This document shows, piece by piece, positions 11,001-22,105 of a stretch of DNA of 60,000 nucleotides; position 1 is the first letter of the stretch, and each line of letters begins with the position of its first letter. Origin of the DNA: Bolinopsis microptera (Eukaryota; Ctenophora; Tentaculata; Lobata; Bolinopsidae); the NCBI RefSeq assembly GCF_026151205.1, contig NC_087081.1, forward strand, positions 10,853,113 through 10,913,112. Direction: 5' to 3'. Made by a program: the position numbers and the translations under genes. Below the pieces are notes generated by a model that had not been told where the DNA came from, searched no databases, and saw only the letters and a program-made list of their open reading frames with translations.

Positions 11001-14000
11001 CTATTTTTGGAATGCCAAAAAATGTTTGAGGAACATTTCAACGCGTAAAGCACTTGCGACAGTGAAAAGAGATTGTACTGGAAGTTCCTTACTTAAATAT
11101 ATTGAAAAGAAACTATAAAATGCAAGAGAAATAAATGTAATTTATTCGCTATGTAATCTTTAAGAACGTTATTCATGTGTTTTAATTGTTTGTCTCTACA
11201 GTCTACAGAAAATGCTGGTGAATTCAACGGTAAACGTACTTAAACGCACTTTTAACGCACGAAATAATTCAAACGCACTTTACGTACTTTTCCCGAAAAA
11301 TTGACGCAAGAACAAACTATGGTTAAAATAGTACAGTGACGCTGTTCGGGAAAACGTCATTGTTCGTCAACCTGAAAGCTAAATTACACTGACCCATGAG
11401 ACGTTTGAGGAAGTCTTCAAGTCTGTAATGCAAGCGCAGCAGAGGACAGGAGCAACAATATTATACTTTTTGGCTTGCCTGAAGATGCCAGTGAAGACTT
11501 CAACAGAACTGTTGGTGACATACTGTGAGGAGGTTGGACTGAGACCAGCAATGAAGCTCAGTAGATTTGGCAAGTTGAAGGAAAAGTCTACTCGGCCGGT
11601 CAAGGTTACTCTGTCCATTGTCCAGTTCCAGTACAGCCTATCAGATACTCAGCCAAGCATCAAGCTAGAAAGCTGCAACATTTGACAAAATTAAGCTCAG
11701 GCTTCGTTAGTTCAGACCGCTCATTGAAGGATCGATTATAGCATAAACTTCTTGTTCAGAAGTCAGAACCTGCACAAGAAGAATAACACTGATCCAAACA
11801 AGCAGTACTACACATCGTTGTGAATAATTATTATGTATATTGTAGTTCATCGCCCCTGTTGATACTTTCGTACGAGCAGCTAGGCTCAGATGATTTGGTG
11901 GTGACATGTGGTGAGAATTCCAGAAGAAACAATACCTAAATATCTTCTGCGCTGGATCCCAAAGCATGGTAAAAGGTCAAGAGGCATGAGACCTCGCAAA
12001 AACTGGTTTTCATGTGTCTTGGAGGATGCAGCTATTTTCACAGGTGTCGATAACATCACGATAAAAAATGCAGAACAACAAGCAATAAACAGGGTACATT
12101 GGAGAGGTCTAATACACCGGAAAAAGGAGTTACTGTGTGGTGCAGGCCACTCCAACGACTAAGAGGAGACCTTTCCAAGTAAAAGTGAGTAAGAAGTTCA
12201 TACTTTACCGTCAACGAGGGGGCAAGGGTCAGCATTGCAGTCCATAGATTGCAAATCGCCTCCATCGCAATCAGCCCCTCCATTTTGTGGAGCAGGGTTG
12301 GAACAACTTCGGCTTCTACTTTTACGTCCTCCTCCGCATGCAACCGAGCACTCAGACCAATCAGAAAAGTCAGACCATCCTCCGTCAACGGGGCAAGGGT
12401 CAGCATTGCAGTCCATAGATTGCAAATCGCCTCCATCGCAATCAGCCCCTCCATTTTCTGGAGCAGGGTTGGAACAACTTCGGCTTCTACTTTTACGTCC
12501 TCCTCCGCATGCAACCGAGCACTCAGACCAATCAGAAAAGTCAGACCATCCTCCGTCAACGGGGCAAGGGTCAGCATTGCAGTCCATAGATTGCCGATCG
12601 CCTCCATCGCAATCAGCCCCTCCATTTTCTGGAGCAGGGTTGGAACAACTTCGGCTTCTACTTTGACGTCCTCCTCCGCATGCAACCGAACACTCAGACC
12701 ATTCCGAGAATTCAGACCAGCCTCCGTCAACTGGGCAAATAAAAGGTCAGCGTTAATTTTACAATTGGAGCACATAAACATTTTTTCCCGCAGTTTGTCA
12801 AATGACGTTTAATTCTGTCGTATTAGTGAAGTAACTGCACCCACACGCAACCTCTCGAATTTCGGAGCTGAGAGTATAGACATTATAAACACACGCCACA
12901 CATGATCTCTGCTATAAAATTATGAGTATTTATGATTTAGTTTGAAGATCAAAATGCTTACTTGCGCATATAGGTATATCACAGTACTCCCATCGAGGCA
13001 CAGTTCCCTCACCATTATAACACCAGGCGCCATTTGAACTGAAGAAAATGACGACACATGTTATAATGAAGAATTTTTAAAAGTAAAAAGAAATTTCACA
13101 GATCATTTATATTCCAAAGCCCCTTCATTGCAGTTTTATTGTAGATTTTACTTAAATCTGCAATAAATGTTTGTGCCCCTACCTTGTGCTCGACATGATA
13201 AAAATGATTATGGAACACTACCGCGGATATCAGATATTGAAGACTTACCCGTCTGGATTTCTGCAATAGTTCCATTGCAGTCCTGAATCAGGTTTTCTGA
13301 AAATGATTTTGTAATAAGCTATTTTCCTAAAGTAGGTAGTGTTGTGAATCGTAACTAAAAATTTGGCTTCTGTCGAGAGCCCTTTTAGAAACATTTCGAA
13401 GTTTGGGTGTAAAGTGATTTAGGACGCTCTATTAAATAGAGTACATGTCTCAACTCTCATCTTCCAAATTCCGAATAATCTGGATAAGAATAAATATAAA
13501 TCTGGATTATGCCATATTGTGGCCGCCTGTGGGTGAGACTAGTTTATACCTAATGTGCCTTAGAAGCACCAAGAAAACTTACCTCTCAGCAGTTGCACTG
13601 TGTTCATTAGGTGATTGAGAGTCCCATCTCTGGCAGACGTTTCCTGATACTGTGACAGATACAGTTCCCCTGTAGTCTAATCCATCTTCATCCGCTTTAT
13701 CAACACACTCTGGAGTTAATCCATTTGTTATTATTTTTAGAAACGTTAATAATGAATAAAATTAGTTTCTTGATAAACGTTGGCTTGATAGTGAGGTAAA
13801 ACGTTGGCTTGATAGTGAGGTAAATTGGGGTTTGCGGTAAATCTGCGTTTGCAGTTAATTGGAGCACGGTAAATCTGCGTTTGCAGTAAATTGGAACGCA
13901 GTAAATCAGAATCTGTAAACAAGGCCAGGGCGGGGTAAATTGGAAATCTCTGGCATTTAATCCATTTGAGAGAGAGAGAGAAAAAGCAACTTGGCAGCCA

Positions 14001-17000
14001 TTTAATCTAAAATTTGTTAGATAAGACCGTTCTTACTGTTCTCCTTTGGGTAATAACCAAGAAGACCAACACAATTAGTGGAATTGCGTTATCGAATTTC
14101 TTAGTTAAATCAGTCGTGGAATTTCACAACGAAATCTTGATTCTAAAGAATTAAAACATGTTACTAGTAGTAGTTAAAAATGGCGTCAGGTGTTTTTGAA
14201 AATATTGGGATTTGAATATTCACATCGTTGTGCAGAATTATTACTTTATCGGACCTTATTTGGACGGACATTACTTGAACGCTGGAGGCCCTAGCGTTCA
14301 TCTTAATGTCCGTTCAAATAAAGTACATTCATGTAAGGTCCGTCAAAGTTAAAGTCCGTTGAATTTTTTTCAAAAATTTTTCCATTTCGAACATTTCGAA
14401 CCCATTTGATAAAGTTGATATGTGATATAAGACACCGATCATGTACAAATATTTTAACATTTTTACTGCTTAAAGTTAACGACTGCTTTTATTGCTTACT
14501 GTATGAATAATGGATTTAAAAATCATTTACTAAAATTAAAAAAAACATAATAAAAAGGTGAAAAAATTCGGATTTTTGATGATTTTGAATGCCTTCTAGC
14601 CATCATATTAATGTCTGTTCATAATTATGTCCGTTCATTTAATGTCCGTCCAAATAAGGTCCGATAAGGTATGTATATTCATGCAGTTCATACTTTACCA
14701 GTGTGCAATTCTTAAACTTAGAAGCAACTTTTGGTACCAAATTTATCAAAATCAGAGACAAAAAATTCTGTGCCAACTCATACATAAGGACAAAAATAGG
14801 TAATTTATTGCTTAAAATGCCTATAACTCCAAAAATATGGAATATTTTCAAATAATTCTTACAGGATCGTAATGAACGTTGTCAATTGCAACTTTTGGTA
14901 CCAAAATTATAATATTTAAAGCACCAAATTTTTCAAACATTTTTTCAGAATTTCACATGCTTGTGTTCAGATTTTAAAATTTTGAAAATTATTTTCCTTT
15001 AAATCTTAAAATATTAGTACTAAAAGTTTCGTCTCGATAAGCTGATCACGATGTCAAAATAATTTGACATGCAGAACAACAAGCAACAAACAGGGTACAT
15101 TGGAGAGGTCTAATACACCGGAAAAAGGAGTTAGTGTTACTGTGTGGCGCAGGCCACTCCAACGACTAAGAGGAGACCTTTTCAAGTAAAAGTAAGTAAG
15201 AAGTTCATACTTTACCGTCAACGAGGGGGCAAGGGTCAGCATTGCAGTCCATAGATTGCAAATCGCCTCCATCGCAATCAGCCCCTCCATTTTGTGGAGC
15301 AGGGTTGGAACAACTTCGGCTTCTACTTTTACGTCCTCCTCCGCATGCAACCGAGCACTCAGACCAATCAGAAAAGTCAGACCATCCTCCGTCAACGGGG
15401 CAAGGGTCAGCATTGCAGTCCATAGATTGCAAATCGCCTCCATCGCAATCAGCCCCTCCATTTTCTGGAGCAGGGTTGGAACAACTTCGGCTTCTACTTT
15501 TACGTCCTCCTCCGCATGCAACCGAGCACTCAGACCAATCAGAAAAGTCAGACCATCCTCCGTCAACGGGGCAAGGGTCAGCATTGCAGTCCATAGATTG
15601 CCGATCGCCTCCATCGCAATCAGCCCCTCCATTTTCTGGAGCAGGGTTGGAACAACTTCGGCTTCTACTTTGACGTCCTCCTCCGCATGCAACCGAACAC
15701 TCAGACCATTCCGAGAATTCAGACCAGCCTCCGTCAACTGGGCAAATAAAAGGTCAGCGTTAATTTTACAATTGGAGCACATAAACATTTTTTCCCGCAG
15801 TTTGTCAAATGACGTTTAATTCTGTCGTATTAGTGAAGTAACTGCACCCACACGCAACCTCTCGAATTTCGGAGCTGAGAGTATAGACATTATAAACACA
15901 CGCCACACATGATCTCTGCTATAAAATTATGAGTATTTATGATTTAGTTTGAAGATCAAAATGCTTACTAGCGCATATAGGTATATCACAGTACTCCCAT
16001 CGAGGCACAGTTCCCTCACCATTATAACACCAGGCGCCATTTGAACTGAAGAAAATGACGACACATGTTATAATGAAGAATTTTTAAAAGTAAAAAGAAA
16101 TTTCACAGATCATTTATATTCCAAAGCCCCTTCATTGCAGTTTTATTGTAGATTTTACTTAAATCTGCAATAAATGTTTGTGCCCCTACCTTGTGCTCGA
16201 CATGATAAAAATGATTATGGAACACTACCGCGGATATCAGATATTGAAGACTTACCCGTCTGGATTTCTGCAATAGTTCCATTGCAGTCCTGAATCAGGT
16301 TTTCTGAAAATGATTTTGTAATAAGCTATTTTCCTAAAGTAGGTAGTGTTGTGAATCGTAACTAAAAATTTGGCTTCTGTCGAGAGCCCTTTTAGAAACA
16401 TTTCGAAGTTTGGGTGTAAAGTGATTTAGGACGCTCTATTAAATAGAGTACATGTCTCAACTCTCATCTTCCAAATTCCGAATAATCTGGATAAGAATAA
16501 ATATAAATCTGGATTATGCCATATTGTGGCCGCCTGTGGGTGAGACTAGTTTATACCTAATGTGCCTTAGAAGCACCAAGAAAACTTACCTCTCAGCAGT
16601 TGCAATGTGTTCATTAGGTGATTGAGAGTCCCATCTCTGGCAGACGTTCCCTGATACTGTGACAGATACAGTTCCCCTGTAGTCTAATCCATCTTCATCC
16701 GCTTTATCAACACACTCTGGAGTTAATCCATTTGTTATTATTTTTAGAAACGTTAATAATGAATAAAATTAGTTTCTTGATAAACGTTGGCTTCATAGTG
16801 AGGTAAATTGGGGTTTGCGGTAAATCTGCGTTTGCAGTTAATTGGAGCACGGTAAATCTGCGTTTGCAGTAAATTGGAACGCAGTAAATCGGAATCTGTA
16901 AACAAGGCCAGGGCGGGGTAAATTGGAAATCTCTGGCATTTAATCCATTTGAGAGAGAGAGAGAAAAAGCAACTTGGCAGCCATTTGATCTAAAATTTGT

Positions 17001-20000
17001 TAGATAAGACCGTTCTTACTGTTCTCCTTTGGGTAATAACCAAGAAGACCAACACAATTAGTGGAATTGCGTTATCGAATTTCTTAGTTAAATCAGTCGT
17101 GGAATTTCACAACAAAATTTTGATTCTAAAGAATTAAAACATGTTACTAGTTAAAAATGGCGTCAGGTGTTTTTGAAAATATTGAGATTTGAATATTCAC
17201 ATCGTTGTGAAAGAATTATTACTTTATCGGACCTTATTTGGACGGACATTACTTGAACGCTGGAGGCCCTAGCGTGTATCTTAATGTTCGTTCAAATAAA
17301 GTACATTCATGTAAGGTCCGTCAAAGTTAAAGTCCGTTGAATTTTTTTCAAAAATTTTTCCATTTCGAACCCATTTGATAAAGTTGATATGTGATATAAG
17401 ACACTGATCATGTACAAATATTTTAACATTTTTACTGCTTAAAGTTAACGACTGCTTTTATTGCTTACTGTATGAATAATGGATTTAAAAATCATTTACT
17501 AAAATTAAAAAAAACATATTAAAAGGTGAAAAAATTCGGATTTTTGATGATTTTGAATGCCTTCTAGCCATCATATTAATGTCTGTTCATAATTATGTCC
17601 GTTCATTTAATGTCCGTCCAAATAAGGTCCGATAAGGTATGTATATTCATGCAGTTCATACTTTACCAGTGTGCAATTCTTAAACTTAGAGGCAACTTTT
17701 GGTACCAAATTTATCAAAATCAGAGACAAAAAATTCTGTGCCAACTCATACATAAGGACAAAAATAGGTAATTTATTGCTTAAAATGCCTATAACTCCAA
17801 AAATATGGAATATTTTCAAATAATTCTTACAGGATCGTAATGAACGTTGTCAATTGCAACTTTTGGTACCAAAATTATAATATTTAAAGCACCAAATTTT
17901 TCAAACATTTTTTCAGAATTTCACATGCTTGTGTTCAGATTTTAAAATTTTGAAAATTATTTTCCTTTAAATCTTAAAATATTAGTACTAAAAGTTTCGT
18001 CTCGATAAGCTGATCACGATGTCAAAATAATTTGACATGCAGAACAACAAGCAACAAACAGGGTACATTGGAGAGGTCTAATACACCGGAAAAAGGAGTT
18101 AGTGTTACTGTGTGGCGCAGGCCACTCCAACGACTAAGAGGAGACCTTTTCAAGTAAAAGTAAGTAAGAAGTTCATACTTTACCGTCAACGAGGGGGCAA
18201 GGGTCAGCATTGCAGTCCATAGATTGCAAATCGCCTCCATCGCAATCAGCCCCTCCATTTTGTGGAGCAGGGTTGGAACAACTTCGGCTTCTACTTTTAC
18301 GTCCTCCTCCGCATGCAACCGAGCACTCAGACCAATCAGAAAAGTCAGACCATCCTCCGTCAACGGGGCAAGGGTCAGCATTGCAGTCCATAGATTGCAA
18401 ATCGCCTCCATCGCAATCAGCCCCTCCATTTTCTGGAGCAGGGTTGGAACAACTTCGGCTTCTACTTTTACGTCCTCCTCCGCATGCAACCGAGCACTCA
18501 GACCAATCAGAAAAGTCAGACCATCCTCCGTCAACGGGGCAAGGGTCAGCATTGCAGTCCATAGATTGCCGATCGCCTCCATCGCAATCAGCCCCTCCAT
18601 TTTCTGGAGCAGGGTTGGAACAACTTCGGCTTCTACTTTGACGTCCTCCTCCGCATGCAACCGAACACTCAGACCATTCCGAGAATTCAGACCAGCCTCC
18701 GTCAACTGGGCAAATAAAAGGTCAGCTTTAATTTTACAATTGGAGCACATAAACATTTTTTCCCGCAGTTTGTCAAATGACGTTTAATTCTGTCGTATTA
18801 GTGAAGTAACTGCACCCACACGCAACCTCTCGAATTTCGGAGCTGAGAGTATAGACATTATAAACACACGCCACACATGATCTCTGCTATAAAATTATGA
18901 GTATTTATGATTTAGTTTGAAGATCAAAATGCTTACCAGCGCATATAGGTATATCACAGTACTCCCATCGAGGCACAGTTCCCTCACCATTATAACACCA
19001 GGCGCCTGATTCACTGAGGAAAATAATGACACATGTTATAATGGAGAATTCCTAAAAGTAAAAATAAGTTTCACAGATCATTTATATTCCAAAGTCCCTT
19101 CATTGCAGTTTTATTGTAGATTTTACTTAAATCTACAATAAATGTTTGTGCCCATACCTTGTGCTCGACATGATAAAAATGATTATGGAACACTACCGCA
19201 GATATATCAGATATAGAAGACTTACCCGTCTGGATTTCTGCAATAGTTCTCATGCAGTCCTGAATCAGGTTTTCTGAAAATGATTTTGTAATAAGCTATT
19301 TTCCTAAAGTAGGTAGTGTTGTGAATCGTAACTAACAATTTGGCTTCTGTCGAGAGCCCTTTTAGAAACATTTCGAAGTTTGGGTGTAAAGTGATTTAGG
19401 ACGCTCTATTAAATAGAGTACATGTCTCAACTATCATCTTCCAAATTCCGAATAATCTGGATAAGAATAAATATAAATCTGGGTTATGCCATATTGTGGC
19501 CGCCTGTGGGTGAGACTAGTTTATACCTGTTGTGCCTTAGAAGCACCAAGAAAACTTACCTCTCAGCAGTTGCACTGTGTTCATTAGGTGATTGAGAGTC
19601 CCATCTCTGGCAGACGTTTCCTGATACTGTGACAGATACAGTTCCCCTGTAGTCTAATCCATCCTCATCCGCTTTATCAACACACTCTGGAGTTAATCCA
19701 TTTGTTATTATTTTTAGAAACGTTAATAATGAATAAAATTAGGTTCTCGATAAACGTTGGCTTGATAGTGAGGTAAATTGGGGTTTGCGGTAAATCTGCG
19801 TTTGCAGTTAATTGGAGCACGGTAAATCTGCGTTTGCAGTAAATTGGAACGCAGTAAATCGGAATCTGTAAACAAGGCCAGGGCAGGGTAAATTGGAAAT
19901 TATCCGTGCCATTTTACTGACACCATGGCATCAACTTTAACGCGACTTTCCGCAAAAACCGTAAAAGATATACAACTGAAACTTTTTTGACTGGGTCAAA

Positions 20001-21142
20001 TGCTTTAATGGCCTCCAAATCAGCATGATAAAAATAAAAAATCGGCCAAGGAATAGGAATTTTAGAGCCCAAAATTTGGACCCCCAAGTGGTGTCAAAAA
20101 CGAGAATTAAATAGGTAATAATAATTTTAGTCTCTTGAGTCTTGACACCATTTTAGGGTTATACGGGTTCCTGCTAGTGTTATTAATACTACTCACGTTT
20201 GTAGTCAATGCAGGTTTGACACAAGCAGTGATCTGGTGTTCTCCCGCAATACCCCTGTGGAGAACAGCAGCTGTACTCAACATCAGGATTACACTGAGCT
20301 GGAGTCCCATCAGAGAGAAGGTAATCAGGACCACATCGCCCGTCTTCTCTCCACTTTGTTTCTCCTGTCATTTAAGTTTTATTAATTCTCTACTCACTCC
20401 TGTAGTCAATGCACGTGATACATAAGCAATATAGTGGTGTCCTCCCGTACCACCCCTGTGGAGAACAGCAGCTGGGTGGTCAGGATTACACTGAGCTGGA
20501 GTCCCATCAGAGAGAGGGTTATTTATAGGTCCACATTTATAATTGTCATCGTGCCACTTCTTTACTCTACTCCTGTTATTAAAGTTTTAGACAAATCAAG
20601 AAATTAGGTTACGCAATGCACCATTGAATCTCCCTGAATCCTCGAAGGCATGGTTTGTTGTCATGCTGTGTGCTTAAATATTGATGTTTCTATCGAAGAG
20701 GTTGATGACTGGCTATCAATAATCGGTGTTGTTATTTCGACACTCTTTATAGTTTATTGCGATATTGTCTGCAAATTTTTCTAATAAACGGCATTATAAA
20801 GGTTCACCATCGACCTGCTATAACTTGGCTTTAACTGGACAGGTATTATTCATTTACTCGCAAGCTTATATTATATTGACAAACTGAGTTAATGATTAAA
20901 TATCAAACCTAAAAATAATCTGTTTTATGTAGATAATATTTTTTATCAATTATCTAGATAATGTCTAGATAATTGATAAAAAATGATTTGTTATATAGAT
21001 GTATAATATAATTTAACTAGATATTGAGAAGCCTAGAATCAACCAACAATGTAGTGATCAGTGATGTAGTCTAACCTGTTGTTCTTGCGATTTGTGGCCC
21101 GACTAAAACGAGAACAAGATAAGTTAGCAAGACTTTTTCCAT
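6957..21142 (-). CDS. Secreted multidomain protein: kringle + thrombospondin type 1 + chitin-binding-like modules (18-exon model)
   Basis: The predicted exons, in transcript order, are 21142-21076, 20364-20197, then four kringle/TSP1 modules: (19686-19560, 19273-19226, 19013-18937, 18705-18184), (16716-16590, 16303-16256, 16045-15969, 15737-15216), (13709-13583, 13296-13249, 13038-12962, 12730-12209), (9635-9509, 9222-9175, 8974-8898, 8677-7658), and finally 7303-6957. The exon sum is 4176 nt, one open frame of 1391 residues plus stop. All junctions use GT/AG and all phases agree. Expected domains are: signal peptide about 1-20, chitin-binding-like 23-78, kringle+3 TSP1 three times (79-852), kringle 853-936, five TSP1 + chitin-binding 937-1276, TSP1 + chitin-binding 1277-1391. 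The protein should be extracellular. Its ligand and role cannot be told from sequence. A real locus may instead be two or more genes, and near-identical copies make transcript evidence decisive. Confidence 0.72.
7658..9635 (-). CDS. Kringle + five TSP1 + chitin-binding module (four exons)
   Basis: The exons 9635-9509, 9222-9175 and 8974-8898 encode one kringle with all six cysteines ([47 protein letters not shown]). Exon 8677-7658 (1020 nt, phase 1 to 1) encodes five TSP1 repeats of about 57 residues followed by a chitin-binding-like domain with [19 protein letters not shown] and CTCPTC. It ends in a GTAAGT donor, and reading through gives GRSKC-stop at 7647. The TSP1 repeats have WxxFxxW in place of the usual WxxWxxW, so the standard C-mannosylation motif is absent. 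This is the most diverged of the four modules. Confidence 0.75.
9841..10500 (-). repeat. Diverged copy of the 36-38 kb palindromic family, inside an intron-sized gap
   Basis: Blocks such as GATGACGTCATCAAGTTAA, GATTTAGTATTCTCTG and TATTTTATGCAAATTTCTTA occur in the order seen at 37980-38290 and 36840-37040. No gene is seen here apart from the enclosing minus-strand gene's intron. Confidence 0.55.
10512..11650 (+). pseudogene. Broken LINE ORF1 remnant, interrupted by an insertion
   Basis: From ATG 10512 the plus strand encodes [19 protein letters not shown], then after a frame change a coiled-coil-like stretch (10571-10800: [30 protein letters not shown]). Resuming about 11385 are [19 protein letters not shown] and, near 11585, [12 protein letters not shown]. 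The ending resembles the RPVKVxF segment of non-LTR retrotransposon ORF1 proteins, also seen at 52.9 kb. Several frameshifts and a roughly 575 bp insertion (about 10810-11385) disrupt it. It lies in an intron of the minus-strand gene. Confidence 0.6.
10810..11385. mobile_element. Insertion with repeated CGCACTTAACGTAC motifs inside LINE ORF1
   Basis: The segment begins with motifs such as GCGCACTTAACGTAC and ends with several AAACGCACTTT-type motifs in the same orientation. It separates the two parts of an ORF1 frame. Exact borders and target duplication were not resolved. Confidence 0.4.
11880..12173 (+). pseudogene. 5'-truncated LINE ORF2 C-terminal fragment
   Basis: The plus strand encodes [20 protein letters not shown], then [19 protein letters not shown] and ending [21 protein letters not shown]-stop. 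This is the typical C-terminal tail (GKRxRGRPRKxW...D...A..R..WR) of non-LTR retrotransposon reverse transcriptase ORFs. Only the last about 85 residues remain. Its 3' part (from about 12070) recurs at 15070 and 18038, where it marks the start of each 3 kb duplication unit. Confidence 0.7.
12209..13709 (-). CDS. Kringle + three TSP1 module (unit 1 of the tandem)
   Basis: Exons 13709-13583, 13296-13249 and 13038-12962 encode a six-cysteine kringle. Exon 12730-12209 (522 nt) encodes three TSP1 repeats and ends DPCPLVD before a GTAAAG donor in phase 1. The second kringle exon has [12 protein letters not shown] where the 9.2 kb and 19.2 kb modules have [12 protein letters not shown]. The last codon before the TSP1 junction begins with A here rather than G, changing one Val to Ile. 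Confidence 0.75.
14243..14671. mobile_element. Non-autonomous TIR element (TACCTTATCGG family)
   Basis: The ends read TACTTTATCGGACC... and ...GGTCCGATAAGGTA, with inner repeats of GGACGGACATTA and its complement. No transposase is present. The copy at 17220-17639 is its duplicate in the next tandem unit. Relatives with transposase remnants lie at 30.3 and 44.9 kb. Confidence 0.8.
15216..16716 (-). CDS. Kringle + three TSP1 module (unit 2 of the tandem)
   Basis: Exons 16716-16590, 16303-16256, 16045-15969 and 15737-15216 have the same lengths and phases as the flanking units (127, 48, 77, 522 nt). The kringle keeps all six cysteines and the TSP1 exon is virtually identical to its neighbours. 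The kringle-TSP1 junction base is A (GCTA before GTAAGC). Confidence 0.75.
17220..17639. mobile_element. Duplicate of the TACCTTATCGG-family TIR element
   Basis: Nearly identical to 14243-14671 and in the same position within its tandem unit, so it was copied with the unit rather than inserted independently. It is slightly shorter. Confidence 0.8.
18184..19686 (-). CDS. Kringle + three TSP1 module (unit 3, first in the transcript)
   Basis: Exons 19686-19560, 19273-19226, 19013-18937 and 18705-18184 encode a kringle and three TSP1 repeats. The third kringle exon starts [12 protein letters not shown], and the second has the HENYC version seen in the 9 kb module, so this unit is a mosaic between the two kringle types. 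It follows the chitin-binding exon in phase 1. Confidence 0.75.
19890..20030 (-). repeat. Helitron-like dispersed repeat fragment
   Basis: Shares about 130 bp with 32881-33010, including the blocks GCCATTTTACTGACACC, GGCATCAACTTTAACGCGA and GTAAAAGATATACAACTGAA. A GTGTCAGT motif of the same kind precedes a CTAG-ended, Helitron-like terminus at 43.4 kb. Assignment to Helitrons is inference. Confidence 0.4.
20197..20364 (-). CDS. Chitin-binding-like (hevein-type) domain exon
   Basis: 168 nt, phase 1 to 1, bounded by acceptor GACAG and donor GTGAGT. It encodes [30 protein letters not shown] and [10 protein letters not shown]: eight cysteines in hevein-like order, with the CCSxxGYCG core. In this model it is the second coding exon, joined to the signal peptide exon (giving ...RTTG|ETKW) and to the first kringle. 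Confidence 0.75.
20398..20572 (-). pseudogene. Decayed chitin-binding-like exon
   Basis: Between an AACAG acceptor and a GTGAGT donor lies a relative of the neighbouring exon ([20 protein letters not shown], then [12 protein letters not shown] and [10 protein letters not shown] in another frame). Its length of 175 nt does not keep phase 1. The phase-1 frame meets a stop near the start, a frameshift separates the halves, and one conserved Cys is Tyr (GWYG). I therefore leave it out of the gene model. Confidence 0.7.
20938..20984. repeat. 21 bp perfect hairpin in the first intron
   Basis: The left arm at 20938-20958 ends TATCTAGA and the right arm at 20964-20984 begins TCTAGATA, around a five-base loop. 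It is AT-rich and has no surrounding gene signal. Confidence 0.8.
21076..21142 (-). CDS. First coding exon: signal peptide
   Basis: ATG at 21142 opens [19 protein letters not shown], followed by RTT and one base of the next codon. A charged start, a hydrophobic core and small residues before the end make a good secretory signal. The donor after 21076 reads GTTAGA, a weak match, and the exon ends in phase 1, matching the following exon. No other good start is seen nearby. Confidence 0.65.
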
Positions 21143-21267
21143 GCTTCTTTTCCAATTATTCGAGCAGAGATCAGATTTTCAAACCGTGTGTGTATCCTTT
21201 CTGAAACTACTGGTTAGGACAGTTCTGTATTGTGAAATGTATGTGACCACAATACAAAATTCGTTCG

Positions 21268-21275
21268 ATTTTATA
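21268..21275 (-). promoter_or_regulatory. Possible TATA box
   Basis: On the minus strand TATAAAAT lies about 126 bp upstream of the signal-peptide ATG, leaving room for a short 5' UTR. It is an AT-rich region, so chance occurrence is likely enough to keep this tentative. Confidence 0.3.
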
Positions 21276-21796
21276 CTGTATAGCAAGAGGTTTAACTGCA
21301 TATTTAAAACTGATGTTATTTTTGGCCAGGTATAAACACGTGCGAACAGTGTTAAATGTTTTTAGATACCTAATTATTTGTCGTATCTCGTTGCATGGTC
21401 AAGACAGGTTTAAATATACCTGAGTGTAATAGTATTTTGTGCCAACTGCAACGTATTGGAAGAGTTAAACTTAAAGTAGGGGAATTGAATTAAAGTTACA
21501 ATTAATCTCAGAAAAAAATGTGCTCTATGCGTAACGATTTTGAGAAGCATAATGAGCAATAAAAAAATTGAATGAGTGATCCGAGTCTTTCCTATAAGCT
21601 TAACGAACTTAACAAAATTGTTATACATTGGAACACAATCACAAAGAGAACACTCGCAATCATTCCTCACCTGAGTCACCCCAAGGCCCAAGCATTAGTC
21701 TCGAAATATTCTCCATAGCATCACGCGGCGATTGTTAACAAAGAAGCGAAGATTGTGTGTAACAGAATAACTTGATGAACGTGTGTATAAAGAAGA

Positions 21797-22105
21797 AAAT
21801 GTAAAACATGCCCCGCCAATAGGTCTCAGCGAACTTTAACATAAGTTGAAATATGCCGTACGGATGCCAATTATGGATCGCTTCCCCCTGGTTTAAAGTT
21901 CTGACTGAAGATTGATAAAAATGGAATTTTCAACTAAAAAGATAAATGAGGAAGGAATTTAAACAGGCAACTAAAAATTTGCTTCATGGGTCATGTGCTG
22001 ACATGCACCCTGTTAGCGTTCACGTGCACCCTCTCAGTTTCTATTCATTTGATCTGTTTTAGATGCAGCAGAGGTGCCGACCAGAGTAACTGTTAGAACA
22101 GTGAC
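21797..22105. repeat. First copy of a 300 bp direct duplication
   Basis: From GAAAATGTAAAACA to the segment GCAGCAGAGGTGCCGACCAG this matches 23522-23855 in the same orientation. The two copies flank the TIR element at 22757-23366 and about 650 bp of other sequence. No gene is evident in 21143-22756. Confidence 0.8.

Larger units (their letters stand above)
12070..19890. repeat. Three near-identical tandem units of about 3.0 kb carrying kringle/TSP1 modules
   Basis: Units begin at about 12070, 15070 and 18038 (spacings about 3000 and 2968 bp). Each starts with the same piece of LINE ORF2 and contains four exons. The first two units also contain a TIR element (14243-14671, 17220-17639). The third diverges after about 19890. 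Small differences include a 24 bp-scale duplication near 13800 and single-base changes at splice-adjacent positions. Confidence 0.9.

Noticed and set aside
12198-12587. TSP1 exons ending in LVDGKV-stop as complete small proteins
   Set aside because: The stop lies beyond a GTAAAG donor in phase 1 that joins the next kringle exon; a signal peptide and 5' end are lacking.
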